Positions 10,064 to 18,330 of a stretch of 64,000 bases of DNA are shown in pieces. Within the stretch, counting starts at the first letter, position 1. Every line of letters begins with the position of its first letter. Source of the stretch: Sphingobium sp. CAP-1 (GTDB taxonomy: Bacteria > Pseudomonadota > Alphaproteobacteria > Sphingomonadales > Sphingomonadaceae); NCBI RefSeq assembly GCF_009720145.1, contig NZ_CP046253.1, positions 1,048,501-1,112,500 on the forward strand, read 5' to 3'. A model generated the notes under the pieces. The model saw only the letters and a program-made list of their open reading frames with translations, did no database searches and was not told the DNA's origin. The position numbers were made by a program, and so were the translations under genes.

Positions 10064-10810
10064 TCAGTCAAGCCGGGCATGGCCGTCGGCGACACCCTGC
10101 GTCCAGTAGCCCGACGCCTTGATGCGGGCGAGCGGTTGTCCCTTGTCGAGGACGACATCGCGAAGCGCGCGCGCTACACCGGCTTCGGCGGCGATCCATA
10201 TGAAGCCCCGGCCCGCCGGCAATGCAAGTGCTGCCACAGCTTCCACCAGCGCGACCGGGTCATGGGCCAGGGCGGAGGGGCGATGCAGCCAGTGGATATC
10301 GTCGCCAGCCAGTTGGAGTTGCTCGTCGGCGTCCGTTACCGCAATCAAGGCCCGGATGGGTTTACCGGGCCATTCTTCGATGCGGCGTGCGATCGCGGGC
10401 AGGGCCGTTTCATCCCCGATCAGCCAATACCAGTCGCAATCGTCCGGCAGCAGGACCGACCCGCGGGGGCCACCTATTTCGATCCGGTCGCCAATCTTCG
10501 CTGTAATCGCCCAGGCCGTCGCCGGGCCGGCGGGATGATGGAGTGCAAAATCGAGTATCATGGTGCCGTCGGCAGGATCGAAGCCACGCGGCGTATAGTC
10601 GCGCATGATTGGCCGACCCGCGGATGGTCCATCCTGCGGGAGGAAAAGCTTGATATGATCGTCGGGCGAGGTGGAGACAAAGCCGCCAAAGTCGTCACAT
10701 TTGAAATGGATGGAGAGATAATGGGGAGTCAACTGCCGCTTTTCCGCCACGGTAAGCGTGCGCCGGCGCGCGCCTTCATGCCGCATCCGCAGGGGGCCAT
10801 TGTCACTCAT
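10064..10810 (-). CDS. Siderophore-interacting protein (FAD-linked ferric-siderophore reductase)
   Basis: A 248-residue member of the ViuB/SIP family. RPIMRDYTPR is the FAD-binding R-x-Y-T signature, GPRGSVLLPD follows the flavin domain, and GDETALPAIARRIEEWP is the conserved nicotinamide-domain segment. These proteins reduce Fe(III)-siderophores in the cytoplasm using NADPH so iron can be released. It is the first gene of a two-gene unit with the barrel protein and is divergent from a very small plus-strand frame and the 11 kb operon. Confidence 0.92.
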   Translation of the reverse strand: MSDNGPLRMRHEGARRRTLTVAEKRQLTPHYLSIHFKCDDFGGFVSTSPDDHIKLFLPQDGPSAGRPIMRDYTPRGFDPADGTMILDFALHHPAGPATAWAITAKIGDRIEIGGPRGSVLLPDDCDWYWLIGDETALPAIARRIEEWPGKPIRALIAVTDADEQLQLAGDDIHWLHRPSALAHDPVALVEAVAALALPAGRGFIWIAAEAGVARALRDVVLDKGQPLARIKASGYWTQGVADGHARLD

Positions 10811-10868
10811 ATCATCTCCTTTCGCATCGAGCCGTCAGGCCCGCGCGTGACTTTCTATCGCTTGTTCC

Positions 10869-11015
10869 ATGATGCCTATCGGCGATCCCCTGTGGGGCGC
10901 TAATCGCAATAAGGCGGCATTTGATAAGAAAGCTGGCGTCGCGCGGGGGCTGGTCTTGCTGCTGCTGGTCGCCTTGATCGCGCGTCTGTTGCCCGCCAGA
11001 CTGTTCGACGCTTGA
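10869..11015 (+). CDS. Possible 48-residue single-span membrane peptide
   Basis: A short frame starting with two consecutive ATGs. It encodes a polar basic N-terminus followed by a hydrophobic run (GLVLLLLVALIARLL) and a short tail, as in small inner-membrane peptides. The in-frame stop upstream is at 10848, so it is not the tail of a longer gene. No ribosome-binding site is visible and no family was recognised, so it may be chance. Its end overlaps the -35 element of the next promoter. Confidence 0.3.
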   Translation: MMPIGDPLWGANRNKAAFDKKAGVARGLVLLLLVALIARLLPARLFDA

Positions 11016-11054
11016 CAGACGCCTTGATCGCGGTCAAATAAGAATTATTATTCT
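11012..11054 (+). promoter_or_regulatory. Promoter and AGAAT-N4-ATTCT operator of the aromatic/sugar operon
   Basis: TTGACA at 11012-11017 is a consensus -35; 17 bases later an AT-rich region (CAAATA at 11035) runs straight into the palindrome AGAATTATTATTCT at 11041-11054. A second reading, TTGATC at 11024 with TATTAT at 11046, puts the palindrome over the -10 itself. Near-identical palindromes stand at 28847 and 31216, with a degenerate copy at 34587. The position over the start of transcription suits a repressor. Confidence 0.7.
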
Positions 11055-11081
11055 AATAATGATTATGTGAGTGGAGGGAAG

Positions 11082-12305
11082 ATGCTGCGGCTGGTCTCCT
11101 TTTTTCGGCGTCTGACGCTGGTGCCGCAAGGCATCACGATCGTCACCGCCGCGTTCCTGCCGATCTTCGCGATCGTGTCGATGTTCCCCGCCGTGCCGGC
11201 GATCATCGATCATTTCGCGGCCGATCCCGATGCGCGCTGGAAAGTGCCGATGATGGTGTCCGCGCCGGGGCTGACGATCGCCCTGATCGCGCCTTTCGCC
11301 GGCTGGTTTGTCGACCGGATCGGGCGGCGGCCGCTGTTGATCGGGGCGACCCTGCTCTATGGCGTTTTCGGTACCGCGCCTTTCTTCCTCGACAGCCTGA
11401 ACGCGGTGTTCGCCTCGCGCCTGTTGCTGGGCGTGGCGGAAGCGGCGATCCTGACCATCGTCAACACGTTGATCGGCGATTATTGGGAGGATGAGGGGCG
11501 GCGCGACTGGCTGATGTTGCAGGGCGTGGCCGGGCCGTTCCTGGCGAGCGGCGTCATCGCCCTGTCCGGGCCGGCGACGGCGATTCGCTGGAACGGCATC
11601 TTCCTGGTCTATCTGATCGCCTTCCCGATCTTCTTCGCGATGATGGCCTGGCTGTTCGAGCCGAAGCGGCAGGGGCAGACGGTAGCGGAAGTTGCCGATA
11701 CGCCGCGGGCGACAACATCCTTTCCCTGGAAGCCGGTCGGCCTGCTGGGGCTGGTGACGCTCTGCGCGTCGGGCCTCTATTATGTGTTCATCATCAATGG
11801 CGGCCTGGCCTTTCGTGAAGTCGGCGTGACTGATCCGGCGACGCTGAGCGCCATGACCGCGCTGCCCAGCCTGTCGGTGATCGTCGGCGCGCTGATCTTC
11901 CGCGCGCTGGGCGGCCGGAGCAATGCGGTGCAACTGTCTGCCTTCTTCCTGATGCTCGGCCTTGGCTTGCTGGGCATCGGCATGGCGACCAGCGCGAAGT
12001 GGATGGTTGCGGCGCTGGTGGTGCAGCAGACGGGTGCGGGCATGGCGGTGCCGTCGCTGATCGCCTGGGCGCAGACCAAGCTGCCCTTCGAACATCGCGG
12101 GCGCGGCATGGGGGTGTGGACCGCCTGCTTCTTCTTCGGGCAATTTTCCTCGCCCTTCCTGGTCCACAAGCTGAATGACGCGACCGGCACGATGCAGGGC
12201 GCCTTCACGACGGCGGGCCTGATCGGTCTGGCGCTGGCGGCCATCCTGTTTCTGTTCCTGGAACGGCCAGCGCGCGGCGCTGCTGCGAAGCTGGAGGCGG
12301 CGTGA
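11082..12305 (+). CDS. MFS transporter, first gene of the catabolic operon
   Basis: A 407-residue, 12-helix major facilitator. DRIGRRPLLIGATLL is the helix 2-3 signature. Being first in an eight-gene degradative operon, it most likely imports the aromatic substrate or an intermediate across the inner membrane; that role is from context. ATG 11082 is chosen because GGAGGG stands just before it, although the spacing is short; a GTG at 11067 in frame is the alternative. The start lies 27 bases after the AGAAT-N4-ATTCT operator. It overlaps the next gene by one base in a TGATGA arrangement. Confidence 0.88.
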   Translation: MLRLVSFFRRLTLVPQGITIVTAAFLPIFAIVSMFPAVPAIIDHFAADPDARWKVPMMVSAPGLTIALIAPFAGWFVDRIGRRPLLIGATLLYGVFGTAPFFLDSLNAVFASRLLLGVAEAAILTIVNTLIGDYWEDEGRRDWLMLQGVAGPFLASGVIALSGPATAIRWNGIFLVYLIAFPIFFAMMAWLFEPKRQGQTVAEVADTPRATTSFPWKPVGLLGLVTLCASGLYYVFIINGGLAFREVGVTDPATLSAMTALPSLSVIVGALIFRALGGRSNAVQLSAFFLMLGLGLLGIGMATSAKWMVAALVVQQTGAGMAVPSLIAWAQTKLPFEHRGRGMGVWTACFFFGQFSSPFLVHKLNDATGTMQGAFTTAGLIGLALAAILFLFLERPARGAAAKLEAA

Positions 12306-13411
12306 TGAAGGCGCTGATTATCGGCGGCGGCATTGGCGGCCTGTCGGCGGCGATCGCGCTGCGGCGGAGCGGGCATGATGTGACCGTCATCGAACGCGAT
12401 CCCGACTGGTCGGTCTATGGCGTGGGGATCATCCAGCAGGCCAATGTCGTGCGGGCGATGGCGCAACTGGGCGTGCTGGATGCCTTTCTGGATGCGGCCT
12501 GCGGTTTCGATGCGGTGGAAATCTATATCCCCAATGGCGAACGGGTGGCGCGGGTGCCGTCGCCGGCTCTGGTGCCGGGCAAGCCCGCCAATGTCGGCAT
12601 CGGTCGCCGCGCGCTGCAACAGGTGCTGGGCGATAGCGCGAAGGCACTGGGCGCAGTCATCCGGCTTGGTCTGACCGTCGAAACGCTGGACGATGACGGC
12701 GCGGGCGTGGATGTGCGCTTTTCGGACGGTGGCGCGGACCGCTACGACTTCGTGGTCGGCGCGGACGGGGTCTATTCGCAGACGCGGGGCATGATCCTGC
12801 CCGACGCGGAAAAGCCGGAATTCACCGGACAGGGCGTGTGGCGCTATAATTTCCCGCGCCCGGCGGATATGGATGCGCTGCATGTCTATAACGGCCCGAT
12901 CGGGGTCGGGCTGGTGCCGATGAGCGCGGAGCGGATGTATCTGTTCGCGACCAGCGCCGAGCCGGGCAATCCCCATTATCCACGGCAGGGGCTGGCCGCG
13001 ACGATGCGCGCCAGGCTGGCCAACACCGCGCCGCAGATTCAGGCGCTCGCAGCGCAGATCAACGATGATGCGGGCGTCGTCTATCGCCCGCTTGAAGGCG
13101 TGATGATCCATGGTCCCTGGTCGAAGGGCCGCGTGGTGCTGCTGGGCGATGCCGTCCATGCGACCACGCCACATCTGGGGCAGGGCGCGGGCATGGCGAT
13201 CGAGGATGCGATCGTGCTGGCGCAGGAACTGGGCAAGTCCGACCGCCCCGAAACTGCCTTCGCCGCCTATCGCGACCGCCGCTACGAACGCTGCCGCTAT
13301 ATCGTCGAACAGTCGCTGGCGATCTGCCACGGCCAGATCGGCAGAGGCCGGCCGGTCGACAATCACAAGGCGACGGCAGAAATGTTCGCCGTCGTTTCCC
13401 AACCCATCTGA
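12305..13411 (+). CDS. FAD-dependent aromatic monooxygenase (group A)
   Basis: A 368-residue flavoprotein hydroxylase. IIGGGIGGLSAA at residues 5-16 is the dinucleotide-binding motif, VVGADGVYS the DG motif, and LLGDAVHATTPHLGQGAG the GD motif contacting FAD. Enzymes of this class insert one oxygen ortho or para to a phenolic hydroxyl using NAD(P)H, or decarboxylate-hydroxylate salicylates. Immediately downstream is an extradiol dioxygenase, so it probably makes the vicinal diol that is then cleaved. The exact substrate is not readable. Confidence 0.9.
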   Translation: MKALIIGGGIGGLSAAIALRRSGHDVTVIERDPDWSVYGVGIIQQANVVRAMAQLGVLDAFLDAACGFDAVEIYIPNGERVARVPSPALVPGKPANVGIGRRALQQVLGDSAKALGAVIRLGLTVETLDDDGAGVDVRFSDGGADRYDFVVGADGVYSQTRGMILPDAEKPEFTGQGVWRYNFPRPADMDALHVYNGPIGVGLVPMSAERMYLFATSAEPGNPHYPRQGLAATMRARLANTAPQIQALAAQINDDAGVVYRPLEGVMIHGPWSKGRVVLLGDAVHATTPHLGQGAGMAIEDAIVLAQELGKSDRPETAFAAYRDRRYERCRYIVEQSLAICHGQIGRGRPVDNHKATAEMFAVVSQPI

Positions 13412-13431
13412 CACGTCAAGGATAGGCAGCT

Positions 13432-14334
13432 ATGAGCCGCGTCACCGAAATTCGTTATGTCGGCTATGCCGTCCCCGATCTGGAGGCCGAGCGGGCCTTC
13501 TACCATGACCAGTGGAAGTTGGTCGAGGCCGGCGAGCAGGACGGCATGGTCCATTTCGCCGCCGACGGGGGCGAGGAACTTTATGTCGTGCGCCTGCGCG
13601 TGGCGGTGGAAAAGCGCATCGACGTGATCGCGCTGGCCGCCGACAGCCGCGCCGATGTCGACGCGCTGCATGACAAGGTCGCAGCATCGGCCGCCCGCAT
13701 CATCTTTGCGCCCAAGGAACTGACGAGCCTGGGTGGCGGCTATGGCTTCCGCTTCTTCTCGCCCGAAGGGCTGACTTTCGAGATTTCGAGCGATGTGGCG
13801 CGGCGGACCCCGCGCGATATGGTCCGCTGGGAAGGCGTGCCGCAGAAGATCAGCCATATCGTGCTGCATTCGCCCGATCATCAGGCGCTGGTGACATGGT
13901 TCTGCGATGTGCTGGGCTTCAAGGTCAGCGACTGGCTGGGCGACTTCATGTGCTTCCTGCGCTGCAACGGCGCGCATCACCGCATCGCCATCCTGCCGGG
14001 GCCGCCCTGCCTGAACCATGTCGCCTATGACATGCTGAGCGTTGACGACATGATGGTGGGCGTCAACCGGCTGCGTCAGAAGGGCACCGACATTCGCTGG
14101 GGTCCGGGTCGGCATACGGCGGGCAACAACACGTTCAGCTATTTCACCACGCCCGCCGGCTTCGCGGTCGAATATACGTCCGAACTGGAGCAGGTGGATT
14201 TCGAAAGCCATCAGCCCAAGGTGCATGTGCCGGGGCCGAAGGTGATGGATCAGTGGGGCATCGGCGTCGGCGGCCCGCAGACCATGCCCCATCCCGAACC
14301 CGACAAGGGGCTGTTCCAGGCGGTGGAGGCCTGA
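13432..14334 (+). CDS. VOC-family type I extradiol ring-cleavage dioxygenase
   Basis: A 300-residue two-domain vicinal-oxygen-chelate protein. The metal ligands of the BphC type can be placed: His142 in KISHIVLH, His196 in CLNHVAYD and Glu247 in FAVEYTSEL, with the conserved Tyr237 in the SYFTTPAG segment. The enzyme would use Fe(II) and O2 to open a catecholic ring next to the hydroxyls. AAGGA ten bases before the ATG is the ribosome site. Its place between a hydroxylase and a hydrolase is the standard meta-cleavage order. The ring it cleaves could belong to a flavonoid or other plant phenol, which is inference. Confidence 0.9.
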   Translation: MSRVTEIRYVGYAVPDLEAERAFYHDQWKLVEAGEQDGMVHFAADGGEELYVVRLRVAVEKRIDVIALAADSRADVDALHDKVAASAARIIFAPKELTSLGGGYGFRFFSPEGLTFEISSDVARRTPRDMVRWEGVPQKISHIVLHSPDHQALVTWFCDVLGFKVSDWLGDFMCFLRCNGAHHRIAILPGPPCLNHVAYDMLSVDDMMVGVNRLRQKGTDIRWGPGRHTAGNNTFSYFTTPAGFAVEYTSELEQVDFESHQPKVHVPGPKVMDQWGIGVGGPQTMPHPEPDKGLFQAVEA

Positions 14335-14338
14335 AGCC

Positions 14339-15496
14339 ATGGCGCTGTTCGAATATTTCCCCAACTATATCTGGAACCTGTCGGTTGCGATCGCGATGGA
14401 GAGCGGGGGGCAGATCGGCGAGATCGTCGATATGTGCCAGCCGATCAGGGACGCGACGGCCAATGGCGGCGACGCGGGCACGCCCATGTTCATGAAGGCC
14501 TGGGCGGCGATGGGCGACAAGCTGGTCGAACTGGCGGCCGAGGATGCGGCGAAGGGGCGTGCTTTCTCTGCTTCCAACAAGCTGGAACGCGCCTCGCTCT
14601 ATCTGATAACGGCCGAGCGGATGCAGGGCCATGGCGCGCCGGGGCGCGAGGCGACCTATGCCAGGGCGCGGGCGGCATTTGATCGCTCGACCGTGCTGGG
14701 CAAGATCAATCGCGAGCGGGTGGAGGTGCCGCTGGAGACTGGCACTATGCCCGCGCTCTTTACCCGCGCGCCGGGGGAGGGGCGCAAGCCGGTCGTGCTG
14801 TTCTGCAATGGCCTCGATAGCTGCAAGGAACTGCTCTACTGGACGCGCCTGCCGGAGGAAATGGCGCGACGCGGCATCTCCACCCTGTGCGTCGACCAGC
14901 CGGGCAGCGGCGAGGCGTTGCGGCTCCAGAACCTCCCCGTCGATCCGCATAGCGAAAGCTGGGCGAGCAAGGCGGTCGACTGGCTGGAGCAGCAACCCGA
15001 AGTCGATCCCGCCCATATCGGCATGACCGGCATTTCGCTGGGCGGCCATTTCGCGCCGCGCGCCGTCGCCTATGAGCCGCGCTTCGCCAGCGGCGCGGTC
15101 TGGGGCGCGAACCATAATTGGCGCGAAGTGCAGGACAAGCGCATGGCGCGCGAGGGCGAAAACCCGGTCCCGCATTATTGGGCGCATGTCCACTGGGCCT
15201 TTGGCGCGAGCGATCAGGACGATTTTCTGGCGAAGTCCGAGGCGATGAACCTCAACGGCCATATGGACCGGATCAAGGTTCCCTTCCTCGTCACCCATGG
15301 CGCGAACGACAGGCAGATCAGCGTCGCTTATGCCGATGACCTCTACGACCAGCTTGTCAATTCGCCCCGGCGCGAGAAAGTGATCTTCACCCCCCGCGAA
15401 GGCGGCGTGGAGCATGTCGGCGCGGACAATATGGCCTATGGTCGCGACCTGATTTCGGACTGGTTCGCCGAAACGCTGGGAGGGAACAAGGCATGA
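14339..15496 (+). CDS. Alpha/beta hydrolase with N-terminal helical domain
   Basis: A 385-residue hydrolase with a helical first third, as in the FrsA/DUF1100 group and 2,6-dihydroxypseudooxynicotine hydrolase, which breaks a C-C bond. The serine elbow GISLGG places the nucleophile at residue 233; GANDRQIS supplies the acid and GGVEHVGADN the histidine. After extradiol cleavage a C-C hydrolase is expected, so it may split the ring-fission product; ordinary ester hydrolysis is the other option. It follows the dioxygenase by four bases and overlaps the next gene by four (ATGA). Confidence 0.85.
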   Translation: MALFEYFPNYIWNLSVAIAMESGGQIGEIVDMCQPIRDATANGGDAGTPMFMKAWAAMGDKLVELAAEDAAKGRAFSASNKLERASLYLITAERMQGHGAPGREATYARARAAFDRSTVLGKINRERVEVPLETGTMPALFTRAPGEGRKPVVLFCNGLDSCKELLYWTRLPEEMARRGISTLCVDQPGSGEALRLQNLPVDPHSESWASKAVDWLEQQPEVDPAHIGMTGISLGGHFAPRAVAYEPRFASGAVWGANHNWREVQDKRMAREGENPVPHYWAHVHWAFGASDQDDFLAKSEAMNLNGHMDRIKVPFLVTHGANDRQISVAYADDLYDQLVNSPRREKVIFTPREGGVEHVGADNMAYGRDLISDWFAETLGGNKA

Positions 15497-16272
15497 CCCG
15501 CCGCTTCATCGATCTGTCGATCACGCTGGACAATGATGTCGTGTCCGATCCGCCCTTCATGCGGCCGAAGATCACCTATGAGGCGCATCAGGAGACGGTG
15601 AAGGAGTTGCAGCATTTCTTCCCTGGCGTCACGGCGGAACAGACTCCGGGCGGCGAAGGGTTCGCGGCGGCGGAGTGGGTGACGCTGACCACGCATAATG
15701 GCACGCATCTCGACGCGCCTTACCATTTCTCGCCGACCATGGACGGCGGCGAGCGGGCGATCACCATCGATGAGGTGCCGCTCGACTGGTGCTTCCGCCC
15801 TGGCGTGAAGCTGGACTTTCGCCACTTCCCCGACGGCTATGTGGTGACGGCGGCGGATGTCGAGGCGGAACTCCAGCGCATCGGCCATGATCTCCAGCCG
15901 CTCGACATCGTGCTGGTGAACACGGCGGCGGGCAAGGCGCTGGGCCGGCCGGACTTCGTCAATGTCGGCTGCGGCATGGGCTATGAAGCGACCATCTACC
16001 TGACATCGCGCGGCGTGCGCGTAACCGGCACCGACGCCTGGAGCTGGGACGCGCCGTTCAGCTATACGGCGCAGAAGGTGAAGGAAACCGGCGACACGTC
16101 GCTGATCTGGGAAGGGCATAAGGCGGGCCGCGACATTGGTTACTGCCATCTGGAAAAGCTGCACAATCTGGAAAGCCTGCCCGGCAACGGCTTCACCGTC
16201 AGTTGCTTCCCCCACAAGATCAAGGGTGCGTCGGCGGGATGGACTCGCGCTGTCGCGATCATCGAAGAGTAA
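15493..16272 (+). CDS. Cyclase-family metal-dependent hydrolase (kynurenine formamidase-like)
   Basis: A 259-residue member of the cyclase family (PF04199). The metal site HNGTHLDAPYH gives His68, His72, Asp74 and His78, and GTDAWSWDAP the second conserved region. Family members hydrolyse amides, lactones or enol esters, for example N-formylkynurenine or isatin. In a meta-cleavage operon it may open a lactone or act on a cyclic fission product. The start overlaps the previous stop by four bases. Family assignment is firm; the reaction is inferred. Confidence 0.88.
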   Translation: MTRRFIDLSITLDNDVVSDPPFMRPKITYEAHQETVKELQHFFPGVTAEQTPGGEGFAAAEWVTLTTHNGTHLDAPYHFSPTMDGGERAITIDEVPLDWCFRPGVKLDFRHFPDGYVVTAADVEAELQRIGHDLQPLDIVLVNTAAGKALGRPDFVNVGCGMGYEATIYLTSRGVRVTGTDAWSWDAPFSYTAQKVKETGDTSLIWEGHKAGRDIGYCHLEKLHNLESLPGNGFTVSCFPHKIKGASAGWTRAVAIIEE

Positions 16273-16273
16273 G

Positions 16274-17218
16274 ATGCGCCTCGCCACGCTTTCTAACGGG
16301 TCGCCGGACGGCGCATTGGTTGTCGTCTCGCGCGATACGCAGCGCTGCCTGCCCGCGACCGGCACGATGCAACAGGCGGTCGAGCGCTGGGCGGAGGCCG
16401 AACCGGCGCTGCGCGCGCTGGCCGACCGGCTGGAGCGCGGCGAAGGCAACACGCTCGACCATGGCCGCCTGCTCGCGCCGCTGCCGCGCGCCTGGCAGTG
16501 GCTCGACGGATCGGCCTTCCCGCAGCATGGCGAACTGATGCAGAGGGCGTTCCATCTGCCGCCGATCGAAACCGACCGGCCGTTGATGTATCAGGGTCTG
16601 TCCGATCGCTTCCTGCCGGGCCATGCCGATGTATCGCTGCCCAGCGAAGCCGATGGCATCGATTTCGAGGGCGAGTTTGGCGTCATCACCGACGCCGTGC
16701 CGATGGGCACGCCGGCAAGTGCGGCGCTGGCCCATGTAAAGCTCGTCCTGCTCATCAACGACTGGTCGCTGCGCGCGATCGCGCCGATCGAGATGAAAAC
16801 CGGCTTCGGCTGGGTGCAGGCCAAGCCCGCCTGCTCGGTCGCGCCCTTTGCGGTGACGCCCGATGCCCTGGGCGAGGCGTGGCGGGACGGCCGGGTCCAC
16901 CTGTCGCTTCAGGTCACGGTCAATGGCGAATGGTTCGGCCATCCCCATGGCCGGGAAATGCAGTTTGGCTTCCACGACCTGATTGCCCATGCCGCGCGGA
17001 CTCGCGATCTGGTGGCGGGCACCATTATCGGGTCCGGCACTGTGTCTAACGCCGATTATGCGACCGTTGGTTCCTGCTGCCTGTCCGAACGCCGCGCGAT
17101 CGAAATGATTGCGCATGGCACGCCCAGGACGCCCTTCTTGCATTTTGGCGATCATGTGCGGATGGAGGCAGCCGGCGGCAATTTCGGCGTGATCGATCAA
17201 AAGGTGGTGCAGGCATGA
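16274..17218 (+). CDS. Fumarylacetoacetate hydrolase family protein
   Basis: A 314-residue protein with the FAH fold. The metal-binding region DFEGEFGVITD (Glu132, Glu134) and INDWSLR (Asp163) match the family, followed by QAKPACSVAPFAVTPD and GSGTVSNAD. Members hydrolyse acylpyruvates or decarboxylate/hydrate 2-oxo acids, usually the last steps of ring-fission pathways, giving pyruvate or a central metabolite. The start at 16274, one base after the previous stop, is chosen because upstream in-frame sequence lies within the cyclase gene. It overlaps the next gene by four bases. Confidence 0.9.
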   Translation: MRLATLSNGSPDGALVVVSRDTQRCLPATGTMQQAVERWAEAEPALRALADRLERGEGNTLDHGRLLAPLPRAWQWLDGSAFPQHGELMQRAFHLPPIETDRPLMYQGLSDRFLPGHADVSLPSEADGIDFEGEFGVITDAVPMGTPASAALAHVKLVLLINDWSLRAIAPIEMKTGFGWVQAKPACSVAPFAVTPDALGEAWRDGRVHLSLQVTVNGEWFGHPHGREMQFGFHDLIAHAARTRDLVAGTIIGSGTVSNADYATVGSCCLSERRAIEMIAHGTPRTPFLHFGDHVRMEAAGGNFGVIDQKVVQA

Positions 17219-18330
17219 GCGACAGGATCAGAATGGGCCTGATTGGCGGCGGGCCGGGCGCCTTCATCGGGCCGGTGCATCGGCTGGCGGCGGAGATGGA
17301 TCGGCGGATCGAACTGGTCGCCGGCGCCTTCTCCTCGGACCCCGCGCGGTCGCTGGCGGCGGGCGCGGCTTATGGCATCGATCCGGCGCGGGCCTATCCA
17401 TCGGTCGAGGCGATGATTGCGGCCGAGGCGCAGCGACCCGACGGCATCCAGATGGTGGTGATCGCCACGCCCAATCATCTGCACCTGCCCGCAGCGAAGG
17501 CCGCGCTGGCGGCGGGGCTGGCGGTGATGAGTGACAAGCCCGCCACCGCGACGCTGGCGGAAGCGGAGGAACTGGCGGCGTTGCTGGCGGCCAGCGGCGG
17601 GCATTATGGCCTGACCTTTACCTATACCGGCTATCCGATGATCCGGGAGGCCAGGGCGCGCATCGCCGCCGGCGCGATCGGCCGGGTGCGCAAGGTGGTG
17701 GCCGAATATTTTCAGGGCTGGCTGTCCGACCCGATCGAGCAGGGCGGCAACAAGCAGGCGGGTTGGCGCACCGATCCGAAGCAGTCGGGGCAGGGCGGCT
17801 GCATCGGCGATATCGGTGTCCATGCCTTCAACCTCGCGGAATTTGTCGTCGGCGATGCGGTGGAACAGGTGAACGCCGATCTGGCCGCCGTTGTGCCGGG
17901 ACGGGCGCTGGACGACGACATGACGGTGCTGCTGCGCTTTGCCGGCGGCGCGCGCGGTGTGGTGGGCGCGTCGCAGATCGCCTGCGGCGAGCGCAACCAT
18001 CTGACCCTGCGCATCTATGGCGAAACCGGCGCGATCCGCTGGAGTCACGAGGCGGCGGACAGGCTGACCATCACCGATGCCGACGGGTCGGACCGCACGC
18101 TCTGGGCCGGCAGCGGTCATGTCGGCGCCGCTGCGGCGCGCGCCGTGCGCGTGCCGGCGGGCCATCCCGAAGGCTATCTGGAGGCGTTCGCCAATCTCTA
18201 TCGCGACTTCGCCGATCATCTGGCGGGCAAGGAAGCGCCATTGCTGCCGGGCATAGCGGAAGGGTTGCGGTCGATGCGCTTCGTGTCGGCCTGCGTCGAA
18301 GGCAATGGCAAAGGGTGGGTGGAATTATGA
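17215..18330 (+). CDS. Gfo/Idh/MocA-family oxidoreductase
   Basis: A 371-residue NAD(P)-dependent sugar oxidoreductase. The N-terminal Rossmann motif GLIGGGPGAFIGPVH, the DKPATATLAEAEEL segment (variant of the EKP motif) and GDIGVHAFNLAEF with the catalytic histidine are visible. Relatives oxidise a sugar hydroxyl, often at C3. In bacterial C-glycoside breakdown (for example DgpA in puerarin degradation) a protein of this family makes the 3-keto glycoside that the deglycosidase then splits. That deglycosidase is encoded at 28.9-31.2 kb under a matching operator, so this is the candidate 3-oxidase; the link is inference. Confidence 0.88.
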   Translation: MSDRIRMGLIGGGPGAFIGPVHRLAAEMDRRIELVAGAFSSDPARSLAAGAAYGIDPARAYPSVEAMIAAEAQRPDGIQMVVIATPNHLHLPAAKAALAAGLAVMSDKPATATLAEAEELAALLAASGGHYGLTFTYTGYPMIREARARIAAGAIGRVRKVVAEYFQGWLSDPIEQGGNKQAGWRTDPKQSGQGGCIGDIGVHAFNLAEFVVGDAVEQVNADLAAVVPGRALDDDMTVLLRFAGGARGVVGASQIACGERNHLTLRIYGETGAIRWSHEAADRLTITDADGSDRTLWAGSGHVGAAAARAVRVPAGHPEGYLEAFANLYRDFADHLAGKEAPLLPGIAEGLRSMRFVSACVEGNGKGWVEL

